This document shows, one piece after another, positions 1 to 8,066 of a stretch of DNA of 37,485 bases. The DNA is from Myxococcales bacterium (GTDB taxonomy: Bacteria; Myxococcota_A; Polyangia; Polyangiales; Houyiibacteriaceae): NCBI GenBank assembly GCA_019637115.1, contig JAHBWH010000072.1:1-37485 (forward strand). The letters are read 5' to 3'. How positions within the stretch are numbered: the stretch's first letter is position 1; each line of letters begins with the position of its first letter. A program made the translations under genes and the position numbers. Under the pieces are notes generated by a model. That model did no database searches, was not told the DNA's origin, and saw only the letters and a program-made list of their open reading frames with translations.

Positions 1-209
1 GCGCCGGTGTGGCGGGGCGTGTCCTCCCCCGCCGTGAGCCACGCAGAGAACAATCCGCAGAGATGCGAACGATCCTCCGACATTCGCGCCTGCCACCGTC
101 AAGGCCGATGGGGCTGTCACGAAGTTACAGCCCCACCAGCGCCGCGCCGGTGTGGCGGGGCGTGTCCTCCCCCGCCGTGAGCCACGCAGAGATCAATCCT
201 CCGACATTC
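1..209. repeat. Tandem duplication, 143-bp period
   Basis: Bases 1-49 recur exactly at 144-192. Beyond that the copies share CAATCC and a 14-base stretch ending CCGACATTC (71-84 and about 196-209), with a deletion in the second copy. The block lies beyond the 3' end of rsmA, in a 284-base stretch where I see no gene. It may extend left of the window. Confidence 0.85.
110..134. other. Hairpin between the duplicated copies
   Basis: GGGGCTGT (110-117) and ACAGCCCC (127-134) form a perfect 8-bp stem with a 9-base loop. There is no T-run on either side, so a Rho-independent terminator for rsmA (minus strand) is possible but not typical. It may simply belong to the duplicated intergenic unit. Confidence 0.4.
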
Positions 210-284
210 ACGTGTCGTGGATCTACCGAGGGACCGCATCCGTGATTCGGGCCTCGGGGGCGCCGACAGCAATCACGACCGTCG

Positions 285-1127
285 TCACTCGAGCGCGCGC
301 GCGAGCAGGTCGAAGGCCTCCACGCTCAACGTCTCGCCCCGCGCGCCCGGGTCGACGCCCGCGGCTCGCAGCGCCTCCTCCACGCGCTCGGTGGGCGCCA
401 ACGACGAGAGCGCGTTGCGGAGCGTCTTTCGTCGCTGATCGAACGCCGCGCGGACCACGCGGCGGAAGCTCTCGGTCTCCTCCGCCCGAGGCGTCGCGTG
501 CGGCACCAGCCGCACGACCGCGCTGTTCACGCGGGGCGGTGGGAAGAACGCGCCAGGCTTCACCATCAACACCGGGACGACGTCGAAGGCCGCGCAGACG
601 AAGACCCCGAGCGCGCCGTAGGCCTTGGTGCCCGGCTCGGCCAAGAGCCGATCGCGGACCTCGCGTTGCACCATCACGACCGCGCGGTCGATGCGCGCGC
701 GCTGCTCCACGAGGGCGCGGAAGATGGCGCCCGTGATGGCGTAGGGGAGGTTGCCCGCAATCGCGACCGGCGGCGCGTCCTCGCCGAGGAGCGCGGCCAA
801 GTCGAGCGCTGCGGCGTCGCCCTCGCGCACCTCGAAGCGCGGGATGGCGCCGAGCTCTTCGCGCAGCAGCGCGATCATGCGCCGGTCCTTCTCGACCGCG
901 AGCACGCGCGCCCCGCGCCGGAGGAGCGCCGCCGTCAGCGTGCCCGCGCCGGGCCCGAGCTCGACCACGCGCTCGTCGTCCCTCGGCGCGACCGCCTCGG
1001 CGATCGCTTCGACCACGGGCTGCGAGACCAAGAAGTTCTGCGAGAAGCGGCGGCTCGGCGCCTGCCCGTGGCGCGCGAGCACCTTGCGCGGATCTTCCCA
1101 GGGCGGCGCCAGCGGTGAGTCGCTCAC
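285..1127 (-). CDS. rsmA: 16S rRNA dimethyladenosine transferase RsmA/KsgA
   Basis: This 280-aa protein has the usual length of the family, which dimethylates the two adjacent adenosines near the 3' end of 16S rRNA (A1518/A1519 in E. coli) late in 30S assembly, using S-adenosylmethionine. Seen in the sequence: RRFSQNFL near the N-terminus, the SAM-binding VVELGPGAGTLT, the catalytic NLPY, then FFPPPRVNSAVVRL and FDQRRKTLRNAL in the C-terminal part. The start is a GTG overlapping the TGA of the DUF58 gene (GTGA) with GGAGGG just upstream, so I prefer it to upstream in-frame codons. It is the last gene of the DUF4350-moxR-DUF58-rsmA operon, an unusual place for it, and probably depends on translational coupling. 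Confidence 0.95.
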   Translation of the reverse strand: MSDSPLAPPWEDPRKVLARHGQAPSRRFSQNFLVSQPVVEAIAEAVAPRDDERVVELGPGAGTLTAALLRRGARVLAVEKDRRMIALLREELGAIPRFEVREGDAAALDLAALLGEDAPPVAIAGNLPYAITGAIFRALVEQRARIDRAVVMVQREVRDRLLAEPGTKAYGALGVFVCAAFDVVPVLMVKPGAFFPPPRVNSAVVRLVPHATPRAEETESFRRVVRAAFDQRRKTLRNALSSLAPTERVEEALRAAGVDPGARGETLSVEAFDLLARALE

Positions 1128-2743
1128 GCGGCCCTCCGTGGGTTCTCTGCTCGCTCTACCGCGACGGCGGCGGGCATACCTTCTCCGACCACCCAGGCCG
1201 TCGCGCCGAGGCGGACGAGGGTGCGGCGCGCGTCGTCGAGGCGACGCGCCTCGGCGCGGCCGTAGATGCGCGCGAGGGTGGCCTCCGCGTCGCTCTCGGG
1301 GGGCGGCGCGAACGCGCGACCGTCGGGAAGCAAGAACGCGACGCGGTTGCCATGCGAGAGCGCGAGGCGCAGCGAGGCGACGACGGGCTCCAGGTCGACG
1401 ACGCCGTCGAAGTCCGTGATGACGAGGATCGCGCCCGGCTCGCGCGAGGCGCCGCCGCTCGTCCGGAGCGCCTGCGCGAGCGCCCCGGACTTCGCGCGAT
1501 CGCTCGGCTCGATCTGATGGGGGAGGGCGAGCCCGCGCTCGCGGCAGAAGGCCCGGAGGACTCGCCCCGTCGAGGTGCCCGCGCGCACCTCGCGCGCCCC
1601 ATGCCCCGGCGTGAGCGCGGCGGCCCGATCGAGCGCCGCGCGGCAATGGGCGACGAGGCCAGGGACGTCGAAGACGCCGCGCCGCCGGAAGTCGAGCCCG
1701 TCTTGTTGTCGCACGTAGCGGCCCACGCGCTCGCAGAGCCCGTCCTCGTCGATGTCGGTCAAGTCCTCGTCCACCAGCTCGGTCATCGCGAGCAGCGCCT
1801 CGTACACGCGCAGCTCGTGTGCGCGGCCTTCCCCGGGCGCGAGCTGCGCGACCACGCGCGTGTCGACGCCCAGGAGCCCCACGCGATCACCTTCGGCGAG
1901 CGCGCCGCGCGCGGCGGCCGCCGCGGCCTCGAGCGCAAAGTCGAGCTTGCGCCGGCCGGGCACCCCACCGCGCATCGTGCCGCTGACGTCGAGGACGATC
2001 CACCGCGTCTGCCGGATCTCCTGCTCGACCTCGCGAACCAAGAGGCGCCCGCGCCGCGCGCTCGCCTTCCAAGCGATCGACTTGAAGGGATCGCCCGGCA
2101 CCAGCTCGCGGAGCTCGTGCAGCTCGGTGCCACCACCCCGTCGGCGCGCGCGCGTGCGTCCCGAGCTCTCCATCGCGGCGCCGTGCGCGCGGGCGGCCCC
2201 GCCGCCGCGTCGGGCCGCGGCCCTCGGGAGCACACGGATGACGAGGGGGTTCGGGAAGTAGAGCGGCGTCTCGAAGAGCCCAAAGGGGCCGCGGAGGCGT
2301 ACGGCGAGGCCGTGCAGGACGATGCGGCCGATCGCGGGCGCGCAGAGGCGCAGCCGGAGCTCCGTGCGGCTCCGGGCGGGGACGACGAAGGCGGGGGTCG
2401 TCTCCACGTCGACCCCGGGTGCGACGATCGGCTCGAGCGCGGCGACGTAGAGATCATCGCTGCCGCGATGGCGCAAGAAGCACCGCACCTCGAAGGGGGC
2501 ACCGGGCACGACCGAGCCGCTCGCGACCCCGGTGCCCTGGTCGATCCACCACGCGAACTCCAGGCGCTGACGTCGGAGCCGGCGGCCAGCGGGCAGGGTC
2601 GCGGCGAGCGCGGTGACGATCCCGACGAGCCCCGCGCCTGCGAGCCCGACCGCGGCGGGCGCCTCGAGCGCCACCGCCGCGGCGAGCCCGGCCGAGAGCC
2701 CGACAAAGAGCCAGATCGCCGCGCGCGAGGGGAGGGGCAGCAT
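1124..2743 (-). CDS. DUF58 / von Willebrand A-like protein
   Basis: A 539-aa membrane protein. Two hydrophobic segments occupy about residues 9-50. A beta-rich region follows, then the DUF58 signature PGDPFKSIAWKASARRGRL (about 217-235) and a vWA-like MIDAS motif, DVSGTM. DUF58 proteins are encoded beside MoxR ATPases and are thought to act with them in metal-dependent assembly or maturation of envelope or enzyme complexes; the client here is unknown. The ATG lies 6 bases after the moxR stop, and the TGA overlaps the rsmA GTG. At 539 aa it is longer than common DUF58 proteins of roughly 300-450 aa, mainly through a long C-terminal vWA half with inserted loops. Confidence 0.88.
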   Translation of the reverse strand: MLPLPSRAAIWLFVGLSAGLAAAVALEAPAAVGLAGAGLVGIVTALAATLPAGRRLRRQRLEFAWWIDQGTGVASGSVVPGAPFEVRCFLRHRGSDDLYVAALEPIVAPGVDVETTPAFVVPARSRTELRLRLCAPAIGRIVLHGLAVRLRGPFGLFETPLYFPNPLVIRVLPRAAARRGGGAARAHGAAMESSGRTRARRRGGGTELHELRELVPGDPFKSIAWKASARRGRLLVREVEQEIRQTRWIVLDVSGTMRGGVPGRRKLDFALEAAAAAARGALAEGDRVGLLGVDTRVVAQLAPGEGRAHELRVYEALLAMTELVDEDLTDIDEDGLCERVGRYVRQQDGLDFRRRGVFDVPGLVAHCRAALDRAAALTPGHGAREVRAGTSTGRVLRAFCRERGLALPHQIEPSDRAKSGALAQALRTSGGASREPGAILVITDFDGVVDLEPVVASLRLALSHGNRVAFLLPDGRAFAPPPESDAEATLARIYGRAEARRLDDARRTLVRLGATAWVVGEGMPAAVAVERAENPRRAA

Positions 2744-2749
2744 CGGCGC

Positions 2750-3718
2750 TCACTCCCGTCGCGGGCCGACCTGCTCGAGGGCTTGCCGGACGACCCGCTC
2801 GGGCCGGAGCCCCTCCATCTCGGCCTCGGGGGTGAGCACGAGGCGGTGTGCGAGCACCGGCGTCGCCAGCGCCTTCACGTCGTCGGGGAGGACATAGGCG
2901 CGCCCCGCGAGCAGGGCGCGGGCGCGCGCCGCCTGCAGGAGCGCGAGCGAGGCTCGTGGGGAGGCCCCGAGGAAGACCCGGCCGTGGTCGCGCGTGAACG
3001 AGGCGAGCCGCACGACATAGTCCAGGACCTCGTCCTCGACGTGGATGCCCGCGGCGAGCTCGCGGAGGCGGAGCACGTCGGCGGGGCTGAGGACCGTGCG
3101 CGGCGCGGGGCTCGAGCCCAGAAACCGACGGAGGATGCCGCGCTCGTCCTGCGGGCTCGGGTACCCGAGCAGGAGGCGCACGAGGAAGCGGTCGATCTGC
3201 GCTTCGGGCAGCGGGTAGGTGCCGGCCTGTTCCACCGGGTTCTGGGTCGCGAGCACCAGGAAGGGCGAGGGCAGCGGGCGCGTCTCGCCCTCGATCGTCA
3301 CCTGCCGCTCCTGCATCGCCTCGAGCAGCGCGCTCTGGGTCTTGGCAGGCGCACGGTTGATCTCGTCGCCGAGGACGACGTTCGCGAAGATCGGGCCCTC
3401 GCGGAGCTGAAAGGTGCCGTCTCGCGGCGAGAGGACGTAGGTGCCCGTGATGTCCGCGGGGAGGAGATCCGGCGTGAACTGAATGCGGCGGAAGCTGAGC
3501 CCGAGCGTCGCTGCGAACGCCTTGACGAGCGTCGTCTTGGCGACCCCGGGGACGCCCTCCAAGAGCGCGTGCCCGCCCGCGATGAGTGAGACGAGGAGGA
3601 GCTCGGGGATCTCGCGCGGACCGACGAACACGGCTTGGACCTCGTCGAGGACGCGCGCCGCGAGGCGGGCCGCTTCGGTGAGATCGTGATCGGGTTGCGG
3701 GGTGGCGGGCTGGGTCAC
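2750..3718 (-). CDS. moxR: MoxR-family AAA+ ATPase
   Basis: A 322-aa protein of standard MoxR length. Seen: Walker A EGVPGVAKTT, the MoxR-typical FTPDLLPADITG, Walker B VVLGDEINRAPAKTQSALLEAM, a sensor-1 region ATQNPVEQAGTYPLPEAQ, the sensor-2/lid GASPRASLAL, and the C-terminal lid domain. MoxR ATPases act as chaperones for metal or cofactor insertion or complex assembly with a DUF58/vWA partner, which is the next gene. The start is a GTG that overlaps the DUF4350 TGA by 4 bases; no ATG lies near, so the start rests on this coupling and on family length. Confidence 0.93.
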   Translation of the reverse strand: MTQPATPQPDHDLTEAARLAARVLDEVQAVFVGPREIPELLLVSLIAGGHALLEGVPGVAKTTLVKAFAATLGLSFRRIQFTPDLLPADITGTYVLSPRDGTFQLREGPIFANVVLGDEINRAPAKTQSALLEAMQERQVTIEGETRPLPSPFLVLATQNPVEQAGTYPLPEAQIDRFLVRLLLGYPSPQDERGILRRFLGSSPAPRTVLSPADVLRLRELAAGIHVEDEVLDYVVRLASFTRDHGRVFLGASPRASLALLQAARARALLAGRAYVLPDDVKALATPVLAHRLVLTPEAEMEGLRPERVVRQALEQVGPRRE

Positions 3719-4962
3719 GGGCGGGCGTCGGCGCGGGGTGAGACGTCGGGTAGGCGGGCGAGCAAGCGCTCGCCGGTGTCTACCATGCGGGCGAGCTCGG
3801 TGGGGGAAACGGTGGGCGGCTTGGGCGGGAGATCGACCTGCGCGCGCAGACGGTCGAGGGTGACGAGGAGCTGCCGGAGCGCGTCTCGCTCGGAGGTCGA
3901 GAGCCCCGCGCGCGCCGCCGCGTCGAGGACATCCTTCAGGCGCGGCGAGCGGGGCAGGCCCAGCCGCTGCGTCAGCTCCTCCTCGAGCTCGTATTTGTAG
4001 ACGAGCGCAGAGTGGACGCGTGCGTCGGCGCGGCGCGCGAAGAAGCTCACGCGGCTCGCGTAGCCGCCGCCGCGCGGAGGCTCGAGCCCGAGCTCGGCCG
4101 CGCTGTAGGGCGAGCGCCGCGGAAGGGTCGAGACCGCGAAGACGAAGAGGATCGCGAGCAGGACGAGGGTGAGCAGGCGCAGCGCGAGCGGCGGCAGGTC
4201 GGCCTTCGCCGCGCGGGCTAGCCAGTCCTCGAGCCGCGCGAGCGCGTCTCGCTGCGCGCCGTGCCGACCCTCGAAGCGGGTCTCGGGCGAGACGACCAGG
4301 ACCCGCCCGCCGCGCTCGCCCAGGTAGCGCAGGAGGTTGCCGACGAAGCGCCGGTTGTCCCGGAAGCGGAGCATGTTGTTGATGAAGAGGCTGCTGTCGC
4401 CGATCACGATGAGCCGGCCCTCGTCGACCGCGCCGGCGAGGACCAGCGCGCTCCCGGGCTCGAAGAGGAGCACTGGGTCGAGGTCGGCGTGGTGCAGCGT
4501 CGCGGGGTGGTTGGCGACCACGCCGCGGACCCCCTCCGTGAGCGGATGCTCGACGTGTGGTGTCGCGAGCGGGAGCCCAGGGTTGCCGCGGAGGAGGAGC
4601 GCCTCGGGCCCAGGCCCGTATCGAGCGCGCTCCACGCCATAGAGGGAGAGGAAGCTCGCGGACTCTCCCTCGTCGTCGGCGATCGCGACGCGACCGCCGC
4701 TGCGGAGGAAGCTCGCGAGGCTGGCGCGCGGGAGCGCGCGCGTGGGGTGGATAATCAGCAGGGCATCGGTCGGACCGAGCCCGCCGAGGTCGATCTCGGA
4801 CGGGGTGTCGATCACGACCTCCGCGGCCGCCGCCACCTCGAGGAGCGCGCCGATGCCGTTCCAAGCGTCCGGATCGAGCGCGAAGTCCTGGGCGGACGCA
4901 GGGGCCGCCGTCGCGGCGGCGAGCAGGGCGCACCACGCCCAGGTCGCCGATCGATGGGGTTG
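3715..4962 (-). CDS. DUF4350-domain membrane protein, start unresolved
   Basis: The recognisable part is about 415 aa. From the N-terminus it has a signal-like stretch [18 protein letters not shown], a DUF4350-type extracytoplasmic domain ([47 protein letters not shown]), a membrane segment near [19 protein letters not shown], and a cytoplasmic tail. DUF4350 proteins normally accompany MoxR and DUF58, as here; the stop overlaps the moxR GTG (GTGA). The oddity is the 5' end. There is no ATG, GTG or TTG in frame before the signal-like stretch until beyond the hexamer array at 4972-5447; the first candidates are ATGs at 5559 and 5562, which would add a long Ser/Ala/Arg/Thr/Glu-rich extension antisense to another gene. 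I give only the supported part. A non-canonical start, a lost start or an unusual extended protein are all possible. Confidence 0.75.
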   Translation of the reverse strand, partial: QPHRSATWAWCALLAAATAAPASAQDFALDPDAWNGIGALLEVAAAAEVVIDTPSEIDLGGLGPTDALLIIHPTRALPRASLASFLRSGGRVAIADDEGESASFLSLYGVERARYGPGPEALLLRGNPGLPLATPHVEHPLTEGVRGVVANHPATLHHADLDPVLLFEPGSALVLAGAVDEGRLIVIGDSSLFINNMLRFRDNRRFVGNLLRYLGERGGRVLVVSPETRFEGRHGAQRDALARLEDWLARAAKADLPPLALRLLTLVLLAILFVFAVSTLPRRSPYSAAELGLEPPRGGGYASRVSFFARRADARVHSALVYKYELEEELTQRLGLPRSPRLKDVLDAAARAGLSTSERDALRQLLVTLDRLRAQVDLPPKPPTVSPTELARMVDTGERLLARLPDVSPRADARP

Positions 4963-4971
4963 CCCGGCCCC

Positions 4972-5447
4972 GGACCTGGACCTGGACGGGGACCTGGACC
5001 CGGAGGCGGACTCGGAGGCGGACTCGGAGGCGGACTCGGAGGCGGAGGCGGAGGCGGACTCGGAGGCGGACTCGGAGGCGGACTCGGAGGCGGACTCGGA
5101 GGCGGACTCGGAGGCGGACTCGGAGGCGGACTCGGAGGCGGAGGCGGACTCGGAGGCGGACCCGACGGCCCCGGACGTGCACGTGGACGTGGACGTGGAC
5201 GTGGACGTGCACGCGCATGTGCAGGTGGACGTGGACGCGCACGTGGACGCGGACCTGGACGCGGACCTGGACGCGGACGTGGACGCGGACGTGGACGCGG
5301 ACGTGGACGCGGACCTGGACGCGGACCTGGACGCGGACCTGGACGCGGACCTGGACGCGGACCTGGACGCGGACCTGGACGCGGACCTGGACGCGGACCT
5401 GGACGCGGACCTGGACGCGGACGTGGACGCGGACCTGGACGCGGCCT
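4972..5447. repeat. Large hexanucleotide array (about 79 units)
   Basis: Continuous 6-bp periodicity. Plus-strand units are GGAGGC/GGACTC in the first part (about 5000-5165), GGACGT and GCACGT in the middle (5170-5250), then GGACGC/GGACCT to the end. Read on the minus strand every unit contains TCC. All three frames stay open on both strands, which creates spurious Ser-Ala-Ser-Glu, Asp-Ala, His-Val and Trp-Thr-Arg reading frames. It lies between the divergent DUF4350 gene and the 55-aa gene. Confidence 0.95.
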
Positions 5448-5492
5448 GTCCCTCGCTCTCGCCGCCCTCGCGTCGGGGCGGGCGCGTCGAAC

Positions 5493-5520
5493 TTGTGTGG
5501 GAGGGGGCGGTTGCTATAGT
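5493..5520 (+). promoter_or_regulatory. Putative promoter of the 55-aa gene
   Basis: TTGTGT at 5493-5498 and TATAGT at 5515-5520 are separated by 16 bp. The expected transcription start lies about 15 bases before the ATG at 5543, leaving room for the GGGAG ribosome site at 5531-5535. Confidence 0.5.
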
Positions 5521-5542
5521 GCCCTCAAACGGGAGCGAGTGA

Positions 5543-5710
5543 ATGCTACCGCCCTTCATCATCGAGCAGATCCGCAAGCGAGAAGAGGACGAGCGCACCA
5601 TCGAAGAGCGCCCGGTGCTCGAGATCCCGGTACCGCCAGCGCCGCCCCGCGCTGAGCAGGTCGTCGACGACGGGCAACGCGGCCTGGTCGTGATCGACCT
5701 CTTCAACTGA
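5543..5710 (+). CDS. Small conserved-looking protein, 55 aa
   Basis: A 55-aa reading frame beginning MLPPFIIEQIRKREEDER and ending RGLVVIDLFN. The N-terminus is an amphipathic, charged helix; the middle is Pro-rich (EIPVPPAPPRAE); the end is hydrophobic with acidic residues. It has its own promoter-like sequence and GGGAG seven bases before the ATG. The start resembles short hypothetical proteins I recall as common in Myxococcota, which is memory and not a search. No signal peptide or membrane segment is visible, and I assign no function. Its DNA is antisense to any N-terminal extension of the DUF4350 gene. Confidence 0.75.
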   Translation: MLPPFIIEQIRKREEDERTIEERPVLEIPVPPAPPRAEQVVDDGQRGLVVIDLFN

Positions 5711-5785
5711 GGGGCGCCGCGCGCTTTCGACTGAAGGGCGTCGCACGCGCAGACCGGCTCGACGAGCCTCGGGTCGCGCCCCCGC

Positions 5786-6640
5786 TCACCCACGCGTGAT
5801 CTCGCCCCAGAGCCCGCCCAGCTCATCCGCGCGGAACGCCCGTCCTTCGACGAACGCGCCAACCGTCTCCCGGCTCTGCAGGGCGTAGAGGCGGCCTCCC
5901 GCTGCCCCGATGACCTCGCCGTGGACGTCGGCGGCGTCGTCCGAGAGCAGGTACGCGAAGAGCGGTGCGACGTGCTCGGGCATCATCGACGCGGCGGCGA
6001 TGCCGCGAAAGAGCGGGAGATCCTCCGTGAGCCGGGTCCGCGCGGTGGGGACGACCACGTTCACCCGGATCGCGTGCCGCCGGAGCTCGACGGCGGCTGA
6101 GCGCGCGAGGGCCACGAGGCCCGCCGACGCGGCGCTCATCGCGCCCTGGCGGGCGGTGCCGAAGAAGCCCGCGGCGCCCGCGCAGAGCACGATCGAGGCC
6201 CCCCGACCGCGCTCGATCGCGCGCGCGGAGGCGGCGCGGAGGAGCTGGGTGGGCGCCCGGAGCCCGACGCCGAGCACCGCGTCGAGGTCTTCCTCCGCGA
6301 GCTTCGCGACGCTTCGGTCGCGCCGGACACCCGCGGCTGCGACGACTCCGTCAAAGCCGCCGAAGCGCGCGTCCATCTCCTCGAGCATCCGCGTCGCGGC
6401 GTCGACGCTCGTGACGTCGAGCGCCAAGCCGTGGGCCTCGCCGCCGCTCGCGCGCACCTCGTCGACCACCGCGTCGACCACGGCAGGATCGGCGCCGAGC
6501 CCCTCGGGGTCGCAGCCGAGGTCGACGAGCAGCAACCGACCGCCCGCGCGGGCCAGCTCGAGGCTGACCGCGCGGCCCACGCCGCGGCCCGCGCCAGTCA
6601 CGAGAATCGCCTTGCCTTCGAGGGGTCGCTGTTCGGTCAT
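5786..6640 (-). CDS. SDR-fold protein lacking the catalytic tetrad
   Basis: A 284-aa protein with the Rossmann fold of classical short-chain dehydrogenases: TGAGRGVG at residues 15-22, the acidic end of beta-2 (VDLG), LDVTS, and a C-terminal GEVIGAAGGR. Every catalytic position appears substituted: the active-site Asn is Gly126, the Ser is Gly155, the Tyr is Met168 and the Lys is Ser172 (QGAMSAASAG where YxxxK is expected), and the NAG motif reads AAAG (101-104). Cofactor binding may remain, but ordinary dehydrogenase chemistry is unlikely. A noncatalytic NAD(P) sensor or structural role is my inference. The ATG at 6640 begins the SDR core directly; earlier in-frame codons add only unsupported sequence. 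The upstream space of 196 bases is shared with the divergent kinase. Confidence 0.85.
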   Translation of the reverse strand: MTEQRPLEGKAILVTGAGRGVGRAVSLELARAGGRLLLVDLGCDPEGLGADPAVVDAVVDEVRASGGEAHGLALDVTSVDAATRMLEEMDARFGGFDGVVAAAGVRRDRSVAKLAEEDLDAVLGVGLRAPTQLLRAASARAIERGRGASIVLCAGAAGFFGTARQGAMSAASAGLVALARSAAVELRRHAIRVNVVVPTARTRLTEDLPLFRGIAAASMMPEHVAPLFAYLLSDDAADVHGEVIGAAGGRLYALQSRETVGAFVEGRAFRADELGGLWGEITRG

Positions 6641-6836
6641 TCGCTCGTGTCCCGCGCGCCACCTGTTCCTGGGCGGGGCTTTGGAGTATACGCTGGAGGG
6701 CGCGAGCGCACGCGGAAGGTTCGTCGGACGACGAGCCACCCGAAGGTTCTCTTCGGATCCGCGAGGGGGGACGGAGCTCTCCTCGGACGACCCGCGCTCC
6801 CGAGCGTCCCTCGCTCGGGGGGAACCGAGGCGAGGA

Positions 6837-8051
6837 GTGAGCGGGACGTTCTACGGTCGATACGAGCTCTTGAGGAAGATCGCGGCGGGCGGGATGGCCG
6901 AGATCTTCCTCGCTCGCCACTGGGGCGAGGGCGGGTTCTTCCGAGACGTCGTCATCAAGCGCCTGTTCAAGAACCTGGCCGAGCACGAGCCGACGCTGCG
7001 GATGTTTCACTACGAGGCGCGCCTGCTCGCTCACCTCGGCCACCCCAACATCCCCCAGGCCTACGATCTCGGCTTCGCCGAGGGGACCTGGTTCATCGCC
7101 ATGGAGTACGTCGATGGGCTGAACGTCGCCGACGTGTGGCGTACGGGAGTGCGCAGCCGCGTCTTCATGCCCCTGCACGTGACGATCGGTGTCGCGCTTC
7201 AGGTCTGCGAGGCTCTTCATCACGCACACGAAGCGCGCGACAAGGCTGGCCGGCCGCTCCGCATCGTGCACCGCGACGTCACGCCACAGAACGTCATGCT
7301 CACCCGGGACGGGGTCGCCAAGCTGATGGACTTCGGCGTGGCCAAGACCGACGCGCGCGACGACACCGAAGCGGGCGCGGTGAAGGGCACCTGGAGCTAC
7401 ATGGCGCCCGAGCAGGTGCGGGGGCGGAAGGTGGATCGCCGCGCCGACGTCTTCGCGCTCGGCGTGATCCTCTACGAGCTGACGACGGGGACGCGGCTCT
7501 TCCGGGGCACCGACGCGCAGATCATGACGCAGATCGTCGAGGAAGACGCCCCGGCGCCGAGCAGCCGCGTGCCGGAGTACCCGGCAGACCTGGAAGAGAT
7601 CGTGCTCGCCTGCCTCCGACGGGATCTTCGCGGTCGTATCGCGAGCGCGGGTGACCTCGCCCTCCACCTCGAGCACTTCGCCATGCGCAACGGCATGTCG
7701 GTTGGCCCCCGCGCGATCGCGGCGTATCTGGCGGCGATCTTCCCGTCCGAGCCCGTGGTCGATGAGGCGCTGGCGCTGGTGCCGCCCCCGCCCGACGGCG
7801 CCTTGCCTCGCGTCGAGGCCGAGATCGCCTACGCGGACGATGCCGAGCTCCTCGAGGACGACGGGAGCGAGCCTCGAGCGGTGTCGCTCCCGCCCGCGCC
7901 GCTCGCGGGGTTCGTCGACCCAGACGGCTCGGGGCAGGGGCCCGTCGTGGTGCTCGATCGCCCGCGGCATGGCCACGAGCCGCCAGTCGAAGGGCTCGAG
8001 GACGACTACCTCTCCGAGCTCGAGCGGCGTCTCGACTTCGATCGGGAGTGA
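6837..8051 (+). CDS. Cytosolic Ser/Thr protein kinase (Hanks type)
   Basis: A 404-aa protein. The kinase domain spans roughly residues 8-290: glycine loop KIAAGGMAEIFLA, the ATP-binding lysine in VIKRL (Lys41), catalytic loop HRDVTPQN (His145-Asp147), DFGVA (165-169), GTWSYMAPEQ, and the subdomain IX DVFALGVILYEL. The key residues are intact, so it should be active. The C-terminal 110 residues are acidic and Pro-rich, without a membrane segment or a visible sensor domain, so it is likely soluble and regulated through partners. The HRD-V-T/S-PQN loop is typical of myxobacterial kinases. The start is GTG after GAGGCGAGGA. It converges with the glycosyltransferase gene, 15 bases apart. Substrates are unknown. 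Confidence 0.93.
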   Translation: MSGTFYGRYELLRKIAAGGMAEIFLARHWGEGGFFRDVVIKRLFKNLAEHEPTLRMFHYEARLLAHLGHPNIPQAYDLGFAEGTWFIAMEYVDGLNVADVWRTGVRSRVFMPLHVTIGVALQVCEALHHAHEARDKAGRPLRIVHRDVTPQNVMLTRDGVAKLMDFGVAKTDARDDTEAGAVKGTWSYMAPEQVRGRKVDRRADVFALGVILYELTTGTRLFRGTDAQIMTQIVEEDAPAPSSRVPEYPADLEEIVLACLRRDLRGRIASAGDLALHLEHFAMRNGMSVGPRAIAAYLAAIFPSEPVVDEALALVPPPPDGALPRVEAEIAYADDAELLEDDGSEPRAVSLPPAPLAGFVDPDGSGQGPVVVLDRPRHGHEPPVEGLEDDYLSELERRLDFDRE

Positions 8052-8066
8052 TCGGGGCGGGGTGGC

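Noticed and set aside
1115-3589. An 824-codon plus-strand frame opposite rsmA, DUF58 and moxR
   Set aside because: It spans three recognised minus-strand genes and gives charged low-complexity sequence without motifs.
5217-5519. Trp-Thr-Arg and Asp-Ala repeat frames in the array
   Set aside because: All three frames on both strands are open there because the unit is 6 bp; none has a ribosome site or non-repeat domain.
4962-5862. Extension of the DUF4350 frame through the array to an ATG at 5862
   Set aside because: The added residues are repeat-derived and antisense to the 55-aa gene; it has no ribosome site and no homologous look.
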